64,000 nucleotides of DNA, from assembly GCA_022340865.1 (NCBI GenBank), contig JAJDNC010000143.1, positions 1 to 64,000 on the forward strand, given 5' to 3'. Shown here in pieces: positions 46,409-54,457 of the stretch. The DNA is from Gemmatimonadota bacterium (GTDB lineage: Bacteria; Gemmatimonadota; Gemmatimonadetes; Longimicrobiales; Gaopeijiaceae). Each line of letters starts with the position of its first letter. Position 1 is the first letter of the stretch. Both the position numbers and the translations under genes were made by a program. The notes beneath the pieces were generated by a model. It was not told where the DNA came from, did not search any database, and was given only the letters and a program-made list of their open reading frames with translations.

Positions 46409-47482
46409 TCAACGCGCCTCGGGGTCCAGGAGGTCGGCCAGCACCTCCCGCGCCACCGAGTACGGCGTCTCAGCGCCCTGGACGATGGCGTCGAGTCCAT
46501 GCTCCAGGCGCCCGCCCGAGGCCGCCGTGTGCCGGGCCAGACGACGGAGCTCCCGGTCCACCACGTTCTGGACGCGGACGCGCGCCCGGGCCCTCCGGCG
46601 GAGGCCCAGCTCCCCGCTCTTCGTCAGCCACTCCCGGTGGCGGTCCACCGCCTCCAGCACCTCCGGGAGACCGTCGCCGCTCTGGGCGACGGTGCGCAGG
46701 ACCGGGATCTCCCAACCCTGCGGCTCGGCCCGGGCCGGTCTCTCCTTCACGGCGCGCGCGGACCCGGCGCCCCCCAGCCGGCTCAGGTCCACGCCGTGGT
46801 GGGCGGGAACGTCCCTGAGCGCGCTCCCCGCGCGCAGATGGATGGCCTGGCGGATCTCCTTGACCAGGCGGTCGGCCCCCGGGCGGTCGGCCTTGTTCAC
46901 CACGAAGACGTCGGCGATCTCCATGAGCCCGGCCTTCATGGCCTGGATCGCATCTCCCGACTCCGGAACCAGCACCACCACAACGGTGTCCGCGGCGGCG
47001 GTGATCTCCAGCTCCGTCTGGCCCACGCCCACCGACTCGACGAGGACGCGGGCGAAGCCGAAGGCGTCCATGAGGTCCATGACCTCCTTGGTCGTGGTGG
47101 CCAGCCCACCCAGAGAGCCCCGGGTGGCCATGGAGCGGATGAAGATCCCGGCGTCGGTGGTCAGCTCGTTCATCCGGATGCGATCACCCAGGAGCGCGCC
47201 GCCGGAGAAGGGCGACGTCGGATCGACGGCGACGACCCCCACGTCCTCTCCCCGGGCGCGGTAGGCGGTGGCCAGCGTGGCCACGATGCTTGACTTGCCG
47301 GCTCCCGGAGGACCGGTGAAGCCCACCCTCGCCGTGCGTGGGCCCACCTTGAGGACCTCGTGCATGAAGTCCTGGAAGCCCTCGCGCTCGTCCTCGACGA
47401 GGGAGATGGCCCGTGCCAGGGCCGTCGTCGTTCCGGCGTGGAACCGGTCGAGAAGAGCCTGGAGAGATGCGCTCAGCGCCAT
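46409..47482 (-). CDS. meaB: MeaB-type GTPase chaperone of acyl-CoA mutase
   Basis: This 357-residue G-protein loads and protects the adenosylcobalamin of acyl-CoA mutases. VGFTGPPGAGKSSIVATLA is Walker A, followed by VAVDPTSPFSGGALLGDRIR (MeaB switch III-like), FVETVG-type VLVESVGVGQTELEITAAAD and VVNKADRPGADR, the NKxD base-recognition motif. ATG at 47482 overlaps the ubiB-like stop by 10 bases. It lies 138 bases ahead of icmA, so its cognate target is probably that mutase, in the three-part IcmA-IcmB-MeaB arrangement. Confidence 0.92.
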   Translation of the reverse strand: MALSASLQALLDRFHAGTTTALARAISLVEDEREGFQDFMHEVLKVGPRTARVGFTGPPGAGKSSIVATLATAYRARGEDVGVVAVDPTSPFSGGALLGDRIRMNELTTDAGIFIRSMATRGSLGGLATTTKEVMDLMDAFGFARVLVESVGVGQTELEITAAADTVVVVLVPESGDAIQAMKAGLMEIADVFVVNKADRPGADRLVKEIRQAIHLRAGSALRDVPAHHGVDLSRLGGAGSARAVKERPARAEPQGWEIPVLRTVAQSGDGLPEVLEAVDRHREWLTKSGELGLRRRARARVRVQNVVDRELRRLARHTAASGGRLEHGLDAIVQGAETPYSVAREVLADLLDPEAR

Positions 47483-49134
47483 TCGTCGGGCCGGATTCCG
47501 CGCGCGTGGCGCAAGGGGTTCTCGAGGAGGTGCGTGGGCAGGAGGAGGATCACCACGTACATGACCAGCGACGCGATGAGGCCCACCGCCAACAGCCACC
47601 AGTTGCGCACGGCGACGAAGAGGATGGAGGTGATGACGGCCGTGCCGGTGGCGAAGAAGGCCAGGAGGAGCCTGCGCGCCTGCAGGTGGAGGAAGCGCTC
47701 CTGGGTCTGGATGTCCCGCGGGTGGATGCGCACGCGGAGCTCCTCCCGCTCCGCCCGGGTGACGAGGTCCCGCACCGAGCGCAGCGTGGTCTGGGTCTCC
47801 TCAATGACGCCGCGCGCGATCTGGGCGGGCTGCTGCCCGGTGGTCCTCACCAGCTCGGTCTGGTTGCGGCGCACCACGCCTCGGATGAAGGCCAGGCCGT
47901 CGAAGCCCTGGTCGTAGTGGAACGCCAGCCCCTCGATGAGGGCCGCGGTGCGCAGGAAGTACACGAGCTCCTGGGGAAGCATCAGGGGCCAGGTGTAGAA
48001 CGTGTCGAACACCTCTCCGATGAGCTCCTCGATGATGCGCTGCCGGTTCGTGGTCTTGGCCTTCTCCACGATCCGCAGGATCTCTGTGGCAGCCTCGCGG
48101 ATCTCACCACGGGACACCTCGGGACTGATCATCCCCAGGTGGTACATCCCGTTGATCACGCCATCGATGTCTTCTCGTCCCAGCGCCAGCGCCACGCCCA
48201 GGATCGACTCCCGGGTCCATTTGGGGACCTCCAGAACCGCCCCCCAGTCCAGAACCACCAGGGTGCCGTCGTCCTGCACGAGGAGGTTTCCGGGATGCGG
48301 GTCCGCGTGCATGAAGCCGTCCACCATGAGCATGCGCATGTACAGGAAGGTGAGGGTCTCCATGACCTGCTTGAACGACAGGGTCCCGTTGCTGAACAGC
48401 TCGTGGAGCCGGTCGATCTTCGTGCCCGGGCAGTGCTCCATCACCAGGACCCGCCGACGCGTGAAACGGGGCAGCACCACCGGTGCCCGAACCTTGCGCT
48501 CCTTGCGGAAGAAGCGCTGGAAGCGCTCGATGTTCTCCGCCTCCCGGCGAAAGTCCATCTCCGCCTTGACCTGCACGCTGAACTCCCGCACGACGTTGGT
48601 GACGGCACGCACGTGGTGGTTGGGGAAGATGATGTTCAGCCAGAACAGGATCCGGAACGAGATGTCCAGGTCCAGAGCGATGGCCCGCTCGACCCCCGGG
48701 CGCAGCACCTTCACCACCACGTCCCGCCCCTCCACCCGCGCCCTGTGGACCTGGCCCAGGCTCGCGGCGGCCACGGGCTCCTCCTGGAAGTCCCGCAAGA
48801 GCTCCTCGGCAGACGTTTCCAACTCCTCCCGCATCACCTGGATGATGTCCTGGGCGCGGTCCGCCGGAACGTGGTCCTGGAGCTTGCTGATCTCGGAGAG
48901 GTACGGCTCCGGGAGGATGTCCGCCCTGGAGCTGAAGAGCTGGGCGAGCTTGACGAACGTGGGGCCGAGCCGCGCCAGGCGGGCGGTGAGCCTCTGCGCT
49001 CGCCGCCTGTGCGCCTCCTCCGTGCGCCGGCGGGGAGCCCCGAAGAGGATCCACCGCCTGCGGTCGCGCAGGAACGCCAACAGGAAGGGGCTGAGGCCCA
49101 GAACCACCGAGAACCCGCGGAAGATGCGCTTCAC
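47473..49134 (-). CDS. UbiB/ABC1 family atypical kinase with KLAQ in place of KxGQ
   Basis: GTG at 49134, one base after the mgtE stop, gives 553 residues. The domain is UbiB/ADCK-like: LGPTFVKLAQLFSSRADILP is the KxGQ region, but with Ala for the invariant Gly. EPVAAASLGQVHRA is the alanine-rich loop and VVVKVLRPGVERAI carries the ATP-site Lys, with MHADPHPGNLLV and VVLDWGAV as catalytic and metal-binding loops. Two transmembrane helices close the protein (LLLAFFATGTAVITSILFVA and NWWLLAVGLIASLVMYVVIL). Such proteins support quinone biosynthesis or lipid handling; the substrate is not known. Confidence 0.85.
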   Translation of the reverse strand: MKRIFRGFSVVLGLSPFLLAFLRDRRRWILFGAPRRRTEEAHRRRAQRLTARLARLGPTFVKLAQLFSSRADILPEPYLSEISKLQDHVPADRAQDIIQVMREELETSAEELLRDFQEEPVAAASLGQVHRARVEGRDVVVKVLRPGVERAIALDLDISFRILFWLNIIFPNHHVRAVTNVVREFSVQVKAEMDFRREAENIERFQRFFRKERKVRAPVVLPRFTRRRVLVMEHCPGTKIDRLHELFSNGTLSFKQVMETLTFLYMRMLMVDGFMHADPHPGNLLVQDDGTLVVLDWGAVLEVPKWTRESILGVALALGREDIDGVINGMYHLGMISPEVSRGEIREAATEILRIVEKAKTTNRQRIIEELIGEVFDTFYTWPLMLPQELVYFLRTAALIEGLAFHYDQGFDGLAFIRGVVRRNQTELVRTTGQQPAQIARGVIEETQTTLRSVRDLVTRAEREELRVRIHPRDIQTQERFLHLQARRLLLAFFATGTAVITSILFVAVRNWWLLAVGLIASLVMYVVILLLPTHLLENPLRHARGIRPDEWR

Positions 49135-49135
49135 G

Positions 49136-50494
49136 TTATGACAGGATGGCGGACGCCAGACCGAGGAGAAGGAAGAACCCACACATGTCCGTGAACGTGG
49201 TGACGAACACCGACGACGCCACCGCCGGGTCGATGCCCAGGCGGTCCAGCACCATGGGTACGACGGAACCGGCGAAGCCCGCCACCACCAGGTTCCCCCA
49301 CATGGCGAGCATGACCACCAGGCCGAACTTCACGCTCTCGTCCATCGCCAGCGCCGCCAGGGCGGTGACGACACCGAGGATCACGCCGTTCACCAGGCCG
49401 ACGCCCACCTCCCGGAAGACCAGGATCAGGCCGGCTCTGCCGCCCAGGTCTTCCTTGAGGGCGAGGCTGCGCACGGCCACGGCGAGGGCTTGCGTGCCGG
49501 CGTTGCCGCCCATCCCCGCGACGATGGGCATGGCCACGGCCAGGGCCACCATGCGGTCCACGGTTCCCTGGAAGATCCACACCACTGAGGCGGCGAGGAA
49601 CGCCGTGAGCAGGTTCACGAAGAGCCACCGGAGGCGGGCCCACACCGTCTCGCTCCAGGTGCTGCGCAAGGCCTCCGGATCGGTCACGCCGGCCAGGCGC
49701 AGGATGTCCTCGGTGTGCTCCGCCTCCATCACGTCGATGACATCGTCGAAAGTGATGCGACCCAACAGCACCCCGAACTCGTTCACGACCGGGATCGAGG
49801 CCAGGTTGTACCTGGAGATGAGGCGGCCGACCTCCTCCTGGTCCATGTCCGGCAGCACCGTGGCCACGGGAGGCTCCACGAGACCGGTGACCCCGCTGCC
49901 GGGATCAGCGGTGACGAGGTGGTCCAGGCGCATGGTTCCCAGAAGCCGGTCTCGGTCGTCCACGACGAACACCGAGTAGAAGTCCTCGACCTCACGCCCG
50001 AGGACGCGCACACGATCGAGGGCCTGCCCGGCCGTGAGCGTGACCGCCACCGAGACGAGCTCGGTGGTCATCAGGCCACCGGCGGTCTCCTCGTCGTAAC
50101 GAAGGAGGCCGCGGATGTCGCCCGCATCCTCCAGGGGGAGCGCCTCCAGCAGGCGCCGTCGCTCCTCGGGCTCCAGCTCCGCAACCAGGTCCGCGGCATC
50201 GTCGTCGGGGAGCTCGGACAGGAGCTCGGCTCCCCTGGCCGGCTCCAGGGCCGCCAGCAGCTCGGCCCGCTCGTCGCCCTCCTCCATCTCGGCGAGGGTC
50301 TCCGAGGCCAGGTCGGCCGGGAGAGCCGAAAGGAGCATCACCTGGTGCTCGTCCTCCAGCGACTCCACCACGTCCGCCAGGTCCGACGGGTGCATCTCGG
50401 CCACCGCCTCCTGGAGGGCATCCGTGTCTCCGGCCGCCGCGAGGCGTGCGAGGCGCTCCTGAACCTCGTCGTTCTCGTGCTCGGGCGTGCTCAT
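49136..50494 (-). CDS. mgtE: Magnesium transporter MgtE
   Basis: At 452 residues this matches MgtE, an inner-membrane Mg2+ channel. The N domain (LPDDDAADLVAELEPEERRR) and two CBS domains (about residues 130-250, with FYSVFVVDDRDRLLGTMRLD and PVVNEFGVLLGRITFDDVID) sense cytosolic Mg2+. Five transmembrane helices follow, including the conserved PIVAGMGGNAGTQALAVAVR. ATG at 50494. The stop is one base from the ubiB-like GTG, so the pair is probably coupled. No Mg2+ riboswitch (M-box) is apparent in the 150 bases upstream. Confidence 0.93.
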   Translation of the reverse strand: MSTPEHENDEVQERLARLAAAGDTDALQEAVAEMHPSDLADVVESLEDEHQVMLLSALPADLASETLAEMEEGDERAELLAALEPARGAELLSELPDDDAADLVAELEPEERRRLLEALPLEDAGDIRGLLRYDEETAGGLMTTELVSVAVTLTAGQALDRVRVLGREVEDFYSVFVVDDRDRLLGTMRLDHLVTADPGSGVTGLVEPPVATVLPDMDQEEVGRLISRYNLASIPVVNEFGVLLGRITFDDVIDVMEAEHTEDILRLAGVTDPEALRSTWSETVWARLRWLFVNLLTAFLAASVVWIFQGTVDRMVALAVAMPIVAGMGGNAGTQALAVAVRSLALKEDLGGRAGLILVFREVGVGLVNGVILGVVTALAALAMDESVKFGLVVMLAMWGNLVVAGFAGSVVPMVLDRLGIDPAVASSVFVTTFTDMCGFFLLLGLASAILS

Positions 50495-50647
50495 GGGACG
50501 ATGGCTTTCGCGGGGTGCGGAAGGCAGCCGCTGCGCGGCCGGGGACGCAGCGCGACGACGTCGGATGCGACAGAGGGGAAGATCCTCAGCGGGCGCGCGG
50601 GTGGCAAGGCGCGGCCGTACCCCGCACGTCGACGCGACGCGGGCGCG

Positions 50648-51079
50648 TCAGCGCGTGTCCCTGTCGGAAAGCAGCGCGCGGACCAGCTCTTCCTGCCGGA
50701 CGAACATCGGGCTGCGCACGCGCTCCTCGCCCTCCGGGTGGTCGTAGCCGAGGACGTGGAGGGTCCCGTGCACCGCCAGCCGGACCAGCTCCTCCTCCAG
50801 GGTCACCCCGTATTCCCGGGCCTGCCGCACCGCCTGAGCGGCACCCACGTAGACGTCCCCTATCGGCGAAGACCCGTCACCCAGGGAGAACGCGATGACG
50901 TCGGTGGGTCCCTCCCGGTGCAGGTACCTTCGGTTGAGGTCGGCGATGGCGTCGTCGTCCAGGAGCGTGAGCGAGACTTCGCCGGCGCCGCGCCCCTCGG
51001 CCGTCCAGGTGTGACGCACGGCGGCCTCGAGCAGGTGCGCGAGGGAGGCGTCGACGCCCTCGACCCCCACTGTGCTCAC
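50648..51079 (-). CDS. ybeY: Endoribonuclease YbeY
   Basis: This 143-residue zinc endoribonuclease acts in 16S rRNA 3' maturation and ribosome quality control. The three metal-binding His are in AVHGTLHVLGYDHPEGEER (the HGxLHxxGYDH signature), and NRRYLHREGPTDVIAFSLGD is the other conserved block. The GTG at 51079 (translated MSTVGVEG) is chosen because GGAGGTA sits 4 bases upstream, although the frame is open much further. It follows the 7TM-HD gene by 26 bases in the phoH-HD-ybeY order common in many bacteria. Confidence 0.93.
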   Translation of the reverse strand: MSTVGVEGVDASLAHLLEAAVRHTWTAEGRGAGEVSLTLLDDDAIADLNRRYLHREGPTDVIAFSLGDGSSPIGDVYVGAAQAVRQAREYGVTLEEELVRLAVHGTLHVLGYDHPEGEERVRSPMFVRQEELVRALLSDRDTR

Positions 51080-51105
51080 CTGTACCTCCAGCGCGTCCCC
51101 TGGCC

Positions 51106-53373
51106 TCACGTGCCGGGCCCGCCGGCGTCCGCCGGAGCTTCCTGCGCGGTGGGCTCCGCCGTGGGGGCGTCGGTGAGGTGCTTCGTGGAGGGATACTCGA
51201 TGCGTCGGTGCATCACGCCGGAGAGGATCTTCACGAACTGCTCCTCGACCCCCGCCACCTCCCGCAAGGTGAGCGGCGCGTCGTCGAGCTGGCCAGCTTC
51301 GATCTTCGCGCGGACCACCGTGCGGATGAGGTCGCGCAGGCGCTCGGGCGTGGGGTCGCGCATGGCGCGCGTGGCGGACTCGCAGGAGTCGGCCAGCATC
51401 ACGATGGCGGTCTCGCGCGTCCTGGGACGGGGCCCCGGATAGCAGAAGTGCGCCTCGTCGAGCTCCCCCTCGGCCTCCTCCATGGCCTTCTCGTAGAAGA
51501 AGCCGATGCGTTGCGTGCCGTGGTGCTCGAGGATGAAGTCCACCACGACCTCGGGAACCTTCGCGTCGCGGGCCAAGCGGACCCCCTCGGTGACGTGCTC
51601 GCGCACGATGGTGGCGGAGGTCTCGGGCTTGAGCTTGTCGTGGGGGTTGCGGCCGTCGGGCTGGTTCTCCACGAAGTAGTGCGGCTTGAGCATCTTGCCG
51701 ACGTCGTGATAGTACACGCCCACTCGGCACAGAAGCCCGTTCGCCCCGATGGCGTTGGCCGCCGCCTCGGCCAGGTTGGCGACGTTGATGCTGTGGGCGT
51801 AGGTGCCCGGCGCCTCCAGGGAGAGCCTCTTCAACAGGGGCCGCGTCGGATCCGCCCACTCCAGCAGCGTCTGGTCCGTGGTGATCCCCGTGAAGAGCTC
51901 GAAGACCCACAGAAACCCGATGGCCAGGAGCGCCGACACCGTGGCGTTCCCGGCGGCGAACGCCGAAGCGCGCGCCACGCTTCCCAGGTCGCGGGAGGTG
52001 GCGAGGCCATGGCCGAGGAGCACCAGGGCCGTGGCCGCGGCGATGATGGCGATGGACACCCAGGTCTCCGAGCGGCGCCGCACTGCGCGCACGCTCATGG
52101 CGGCCGCCGCGCCCCCCGCCATCACCACGAGGACGATGCCGTAGTCCGTGAAGGGGGGCAGTGTCCCGGTGATCCCGGCCAGCACCAGGACCAGGACCAG
52201 CGCCATGCGCGTATCCCACAATACGCCCACCGGCAGGCCGACGAAGGCGATGGGAAGCAGCTCGGCGGCCAGGTGATTTCGCGCGATCCCCGCCGCCGCG
52301 CCGAAGTAGACGGCAACCAGGACCCCTATGAGGAGCACCCAGCGGAAGTTCGCGTACACCTCCCGGCGGAAGAACAGGAGCAGGAGCCCGAAGATGGCGA
52401 GCAGCATCACGTTCAGGAGCTCCGCGCCGAGCACGGGCACCAGGCGCAGGCCCCCGCCCTCCAGGAGCCCGTCCTTGCGGAGCTGCGCCTCGTACGCCGA
52501 CAGGCGGGCCAGCTCCGGTGCTCCGATGGGATCCGCCGCGCGCACGATGGCCTGCCCCTGGAGCACATGGGCCTTCGTCGTGTCCACCGAGCGCGCCGCG
52601 GCGTCGCGGTCCAGCTCGGTGGCCACGACGTCCAGGACGTAGCTGAGCCGGCTGTTCCGGATGAGGATGAGGCGAAGCAGGTTGGCCACGTCCGGGGGAG
52701 TGGACGACGGCAGCTTGCCCAACGCGGCCTCGAAGAAGTCCTGTTGCGTGGAGACGTCCTTGGTGGGGATCGAGCGCTCGTTGTTTCCCACCCGCACGGT
52801 GACCGTCGCCGTCGAGATCCCCAGCGTCTGGCCGGCGTCCGCCACCCCCTTGGGAATGAGCTCCGCGGTGGCGGTGAGGGCCGTTCTCCTGAGGAGGCGG
52901 CGCGTCTGGGGATTCATGAGCGCGTCCACCTGGGAGGCGTCGGCCACCACGGAAGCTTGCTGCAACAGGCTCTCCACGGCCGCACGCCCGTGGGCGGCGG
53001 CGGTGTCCACGCGGTCGAAGAAGTTCCGCAGCCGCGTCTCCATGGTGTCGGCCGCGGCGGGTACGAGATCGAACGTGGGCGGCACCGACTGCATGGCCAG
53101 GTTGCGGTCCCGGGCCAGCTCCGCGGCCGATTTGGGCACGGAGAACGGCACCTTCGCGATGATGTTCTCCGGAGCCACCATCCCCTCGGTGTAGCGCGTT
53201 ACGCGGAGGCCGGCCGCGGGCAGGAAGAGCACGGTGATGAGGGTGGCCAGAGCGAGGAGGAGGAGGAGGCGCGCTCCGTGGTGCACCGCGCGCTCCCCGA
53301 ACGCGCGGCCTGGCTCGCCGGAAAGGCTCTTGAGGGCGGAGACGCCGGCGCTGTCGTCGGTGGTCTGGCTCAA
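51106..53373 (-). CDS. 7TM-HD phosphodiesterase (PgpH-like)
   Basis: TTG at 53373 with GAGGAGG 6 bases upstream gives 755 residues. The layout is the 7TMR-HD type: an N-terminal helix, an extracytoplasmic domain (about residues 60-330), seven transmembrane helices (about 335-500), and a cytoplasmic HD domain. The HD core reads LLCRVGVYYHDVGKMLKPHY, then KPETSATIVREHVTEGVRLA and FILEHHGTQRIGFFYEKAME, with the metal-binding HD and His ligands. Homologues such as Listeria PgpH hydrolyse cyclic di-AMP; that activity is inferred. It lies between phoH and ybeY, the usual neighbourhood. Confidence 0.88.
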   Translation of the reverse strand: MSQTTDDSAGVSALKSLSGEPGRAFGERAVHHGARLLLLLALATLITVLFLPAAGLRVTRYTEGMVAPENIIAKVPFSVPKSAAELARDRNLAMQSVPPTFDLVPAAADTMETRLRNFFDRVDTAAAHGRAAVESLLQQASVVADASQVDALMNPQTRRLLRRTALTATAELIPKGVADAGQTLGISTATVTVRVGNNERSIPTKDVSTQQDFFEAALGKLPSSTPPDVANLLRLILIRNSRLSYVLDVVATELDRDAAARSVDTTKAHVLQGQAIVRAADPIGAPELARLSAYEAQLRKDGLLEGGGLRLVPVLGAELLNVMLLAIFGLLLLFFRREVYANFRWVLLIGVLVAVYFGAAAGIARNHLAAELLPIAFVGLPVGVLWDTRMALVLVLVLAGITGTLPPFTDYGIVLVVMAGGAAAAMSVRAVRRRSETWVSIAIIAAATALVLLGHGLATSRDLGSVARASAFAAGNATVSALLAIGFLWVFELFTGITTDQTLLEWADPTRPLLKRLSLEAPGTYAHSINVANLAEAAANAIGANGLLCRVGVYYHDVGKMLKPHYFVENQPDGRNPHDKLKPETSATIVREHVTEGVRLARDAKVPEVVVDFILEHHGTQRIGFFYEKAMEEAEGELDEAHFCYPGPRPRTRETAIVMLADSCESATRAMRDPTPERLRDLIRTVVRAKIEAGQLDDAPLTLREVAGVEEQFVKILSGVMHRRIEYPSTKHLTDAPTAEPTAQEAPADAGGPGT

Positions 53374-53437
53374 CGTAGACCTCCTCGGTGCGGGGATGAG
53401 CGGTCCGTGGCCTGCTGCGGCCTCGCGGCGGGGACCG

Positions 53438-54448
53438 TCACGGCGACGGCTCCCCCGTCTCCGCATTCTCCGCGTTCTCCGCGTCGTCTGCTCGCTCGTA
53501 CGCCCGGATGATGTCCTTCACCAGCCGGTGACGGATGACGTCCTTGGTGTCGAGGTAGACGATGGCGATCCCGTCCACGTCGGCGAGGATCCGCTCCACC
53601 TCCAGGAGGCCCGAGTCCGAGCGGTGCGGCAGGTCGATCTGGGTCTTGTCCCCGGTGATGACCACCCGGGAGTTCACCCCCAGCCGGGTGAGGAACATCT
53701 TCATCTGCGCGGTGGTCGCGTTCTGTGCCTCGTCGAGGATGACGAACGCGTCGGACAGCGTGCGGCCGCGCATATACGCCAGGGGAGCGATCTCGATGGT
53801 GGTGTCCTCCAGGGCCCGACGCACCCTGTCGTGGGGCATCATGTCCTCGAGGGCATCGTACAGGGGCCTCAGGTAGGGGTCGACCTTCTCCTGGAGATCA
53901 CCGGGCAGAAAGCCCAGGTTCTCGCCGGCCTCCACCGCGGGGCGGGCCAGGATGATGCGACGCACCCTCTTCTTGTACAGAGCGTCCACCGCCGCCGCCA
54001 CCGCGAGGTACGTCTTCCCCGTCCCGGCGGGACCGATGCCGATGACCACCTCGTTGGCGAGGATCGTCTGGAGATAGCGCCGCTGTCCCTCCGACTTCGG
54101 GACGATGATCTTGCGCGATCCAGGAAGCGCCAGGCGCACCTCGTCGTCGGGCTGGACGACCCCCGACGGACCCAGCGCGTCCATGCCGTCGGCGAAGCGG
54201 GCGATGTCCGGGGTATCGAAGGGGATCCGCAGGCGGGACAGCTCGATGAGGTGCTGCGCCACCGGGGTGGCGCGCTCCACGGCCTCGAGCTCTCCGGAGA
54301 GCACGAGATGGTCCCCCCGGAGGATGGTGCGCACGCCGAAGAGCCGGTTCAGCTCCTGAATGTTCCGGTCGTTGACGCCGGTCAACATGAGCTGGTCGAC
54401 GCCCTCGGCGTCGAGGCGGTGCTCGACGATGGTCGGTCCGTTCGCCAC
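53438..54448 (-). CDS. phoH: PhoH family ATPase
   Basis: This 336-residue cytosolic protein has an N-terminal KH-like or KOW-type region and a P-loop ATPase domain: VIGIGPAGTGKTYLAVAAAV (Walker A), FVILDEAQNATTAQMKMFL (Walker B) and MVITGD-type RVVITGDKTQIDLPHRSDSG. It is an RNA-associated ATPase, probably linked to RNA metabolism. GTG at 54448 starts it, supported by AGGA about 9 bases upstream. It follows aspS by 9 bases and precedes the 7TM-HD and ybeY genes. The low-complexity C-terminus (DDAENAENAE) is not conserved. Confidence 0.93.
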   Translation of the reverse strand: MANGPTIVEHRLDAEGVDQLMLTGVNDRNIQELNRLFGVRTILRGDHLVLSGELEAVERATPVAQHLIELSRLRIPFDTPDIARFADGMDALGPSGVVQPDDEVRLALPGSRKIIVPKSEGQRRYLQTILANEVVIGIGPAGTGKTYLAVAAAVDALYKKRVRRIILARPAVEAGENLGFLPGDLQEKVDPYLRPLYDALEDMMPHDRVRRALEDTTIEIAPLAYMRGRTLSDAFVILDEAQNATTAQMKMFLTRLGVNSRVVITGDKTQIDLPHRSDSGLLEVERILADVDGIAIVYLDTKDVIRHRLVKDIIRAYERADDAENAENAETGEPSP

Positions 54449-54457
54449 GACGATATC

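Noticed and set aside
50495..50647. An Mg2+ riboswitch upstream of mgtE
   Set aside because: The 150-base leader shows no recognisable M-box conserved segments.
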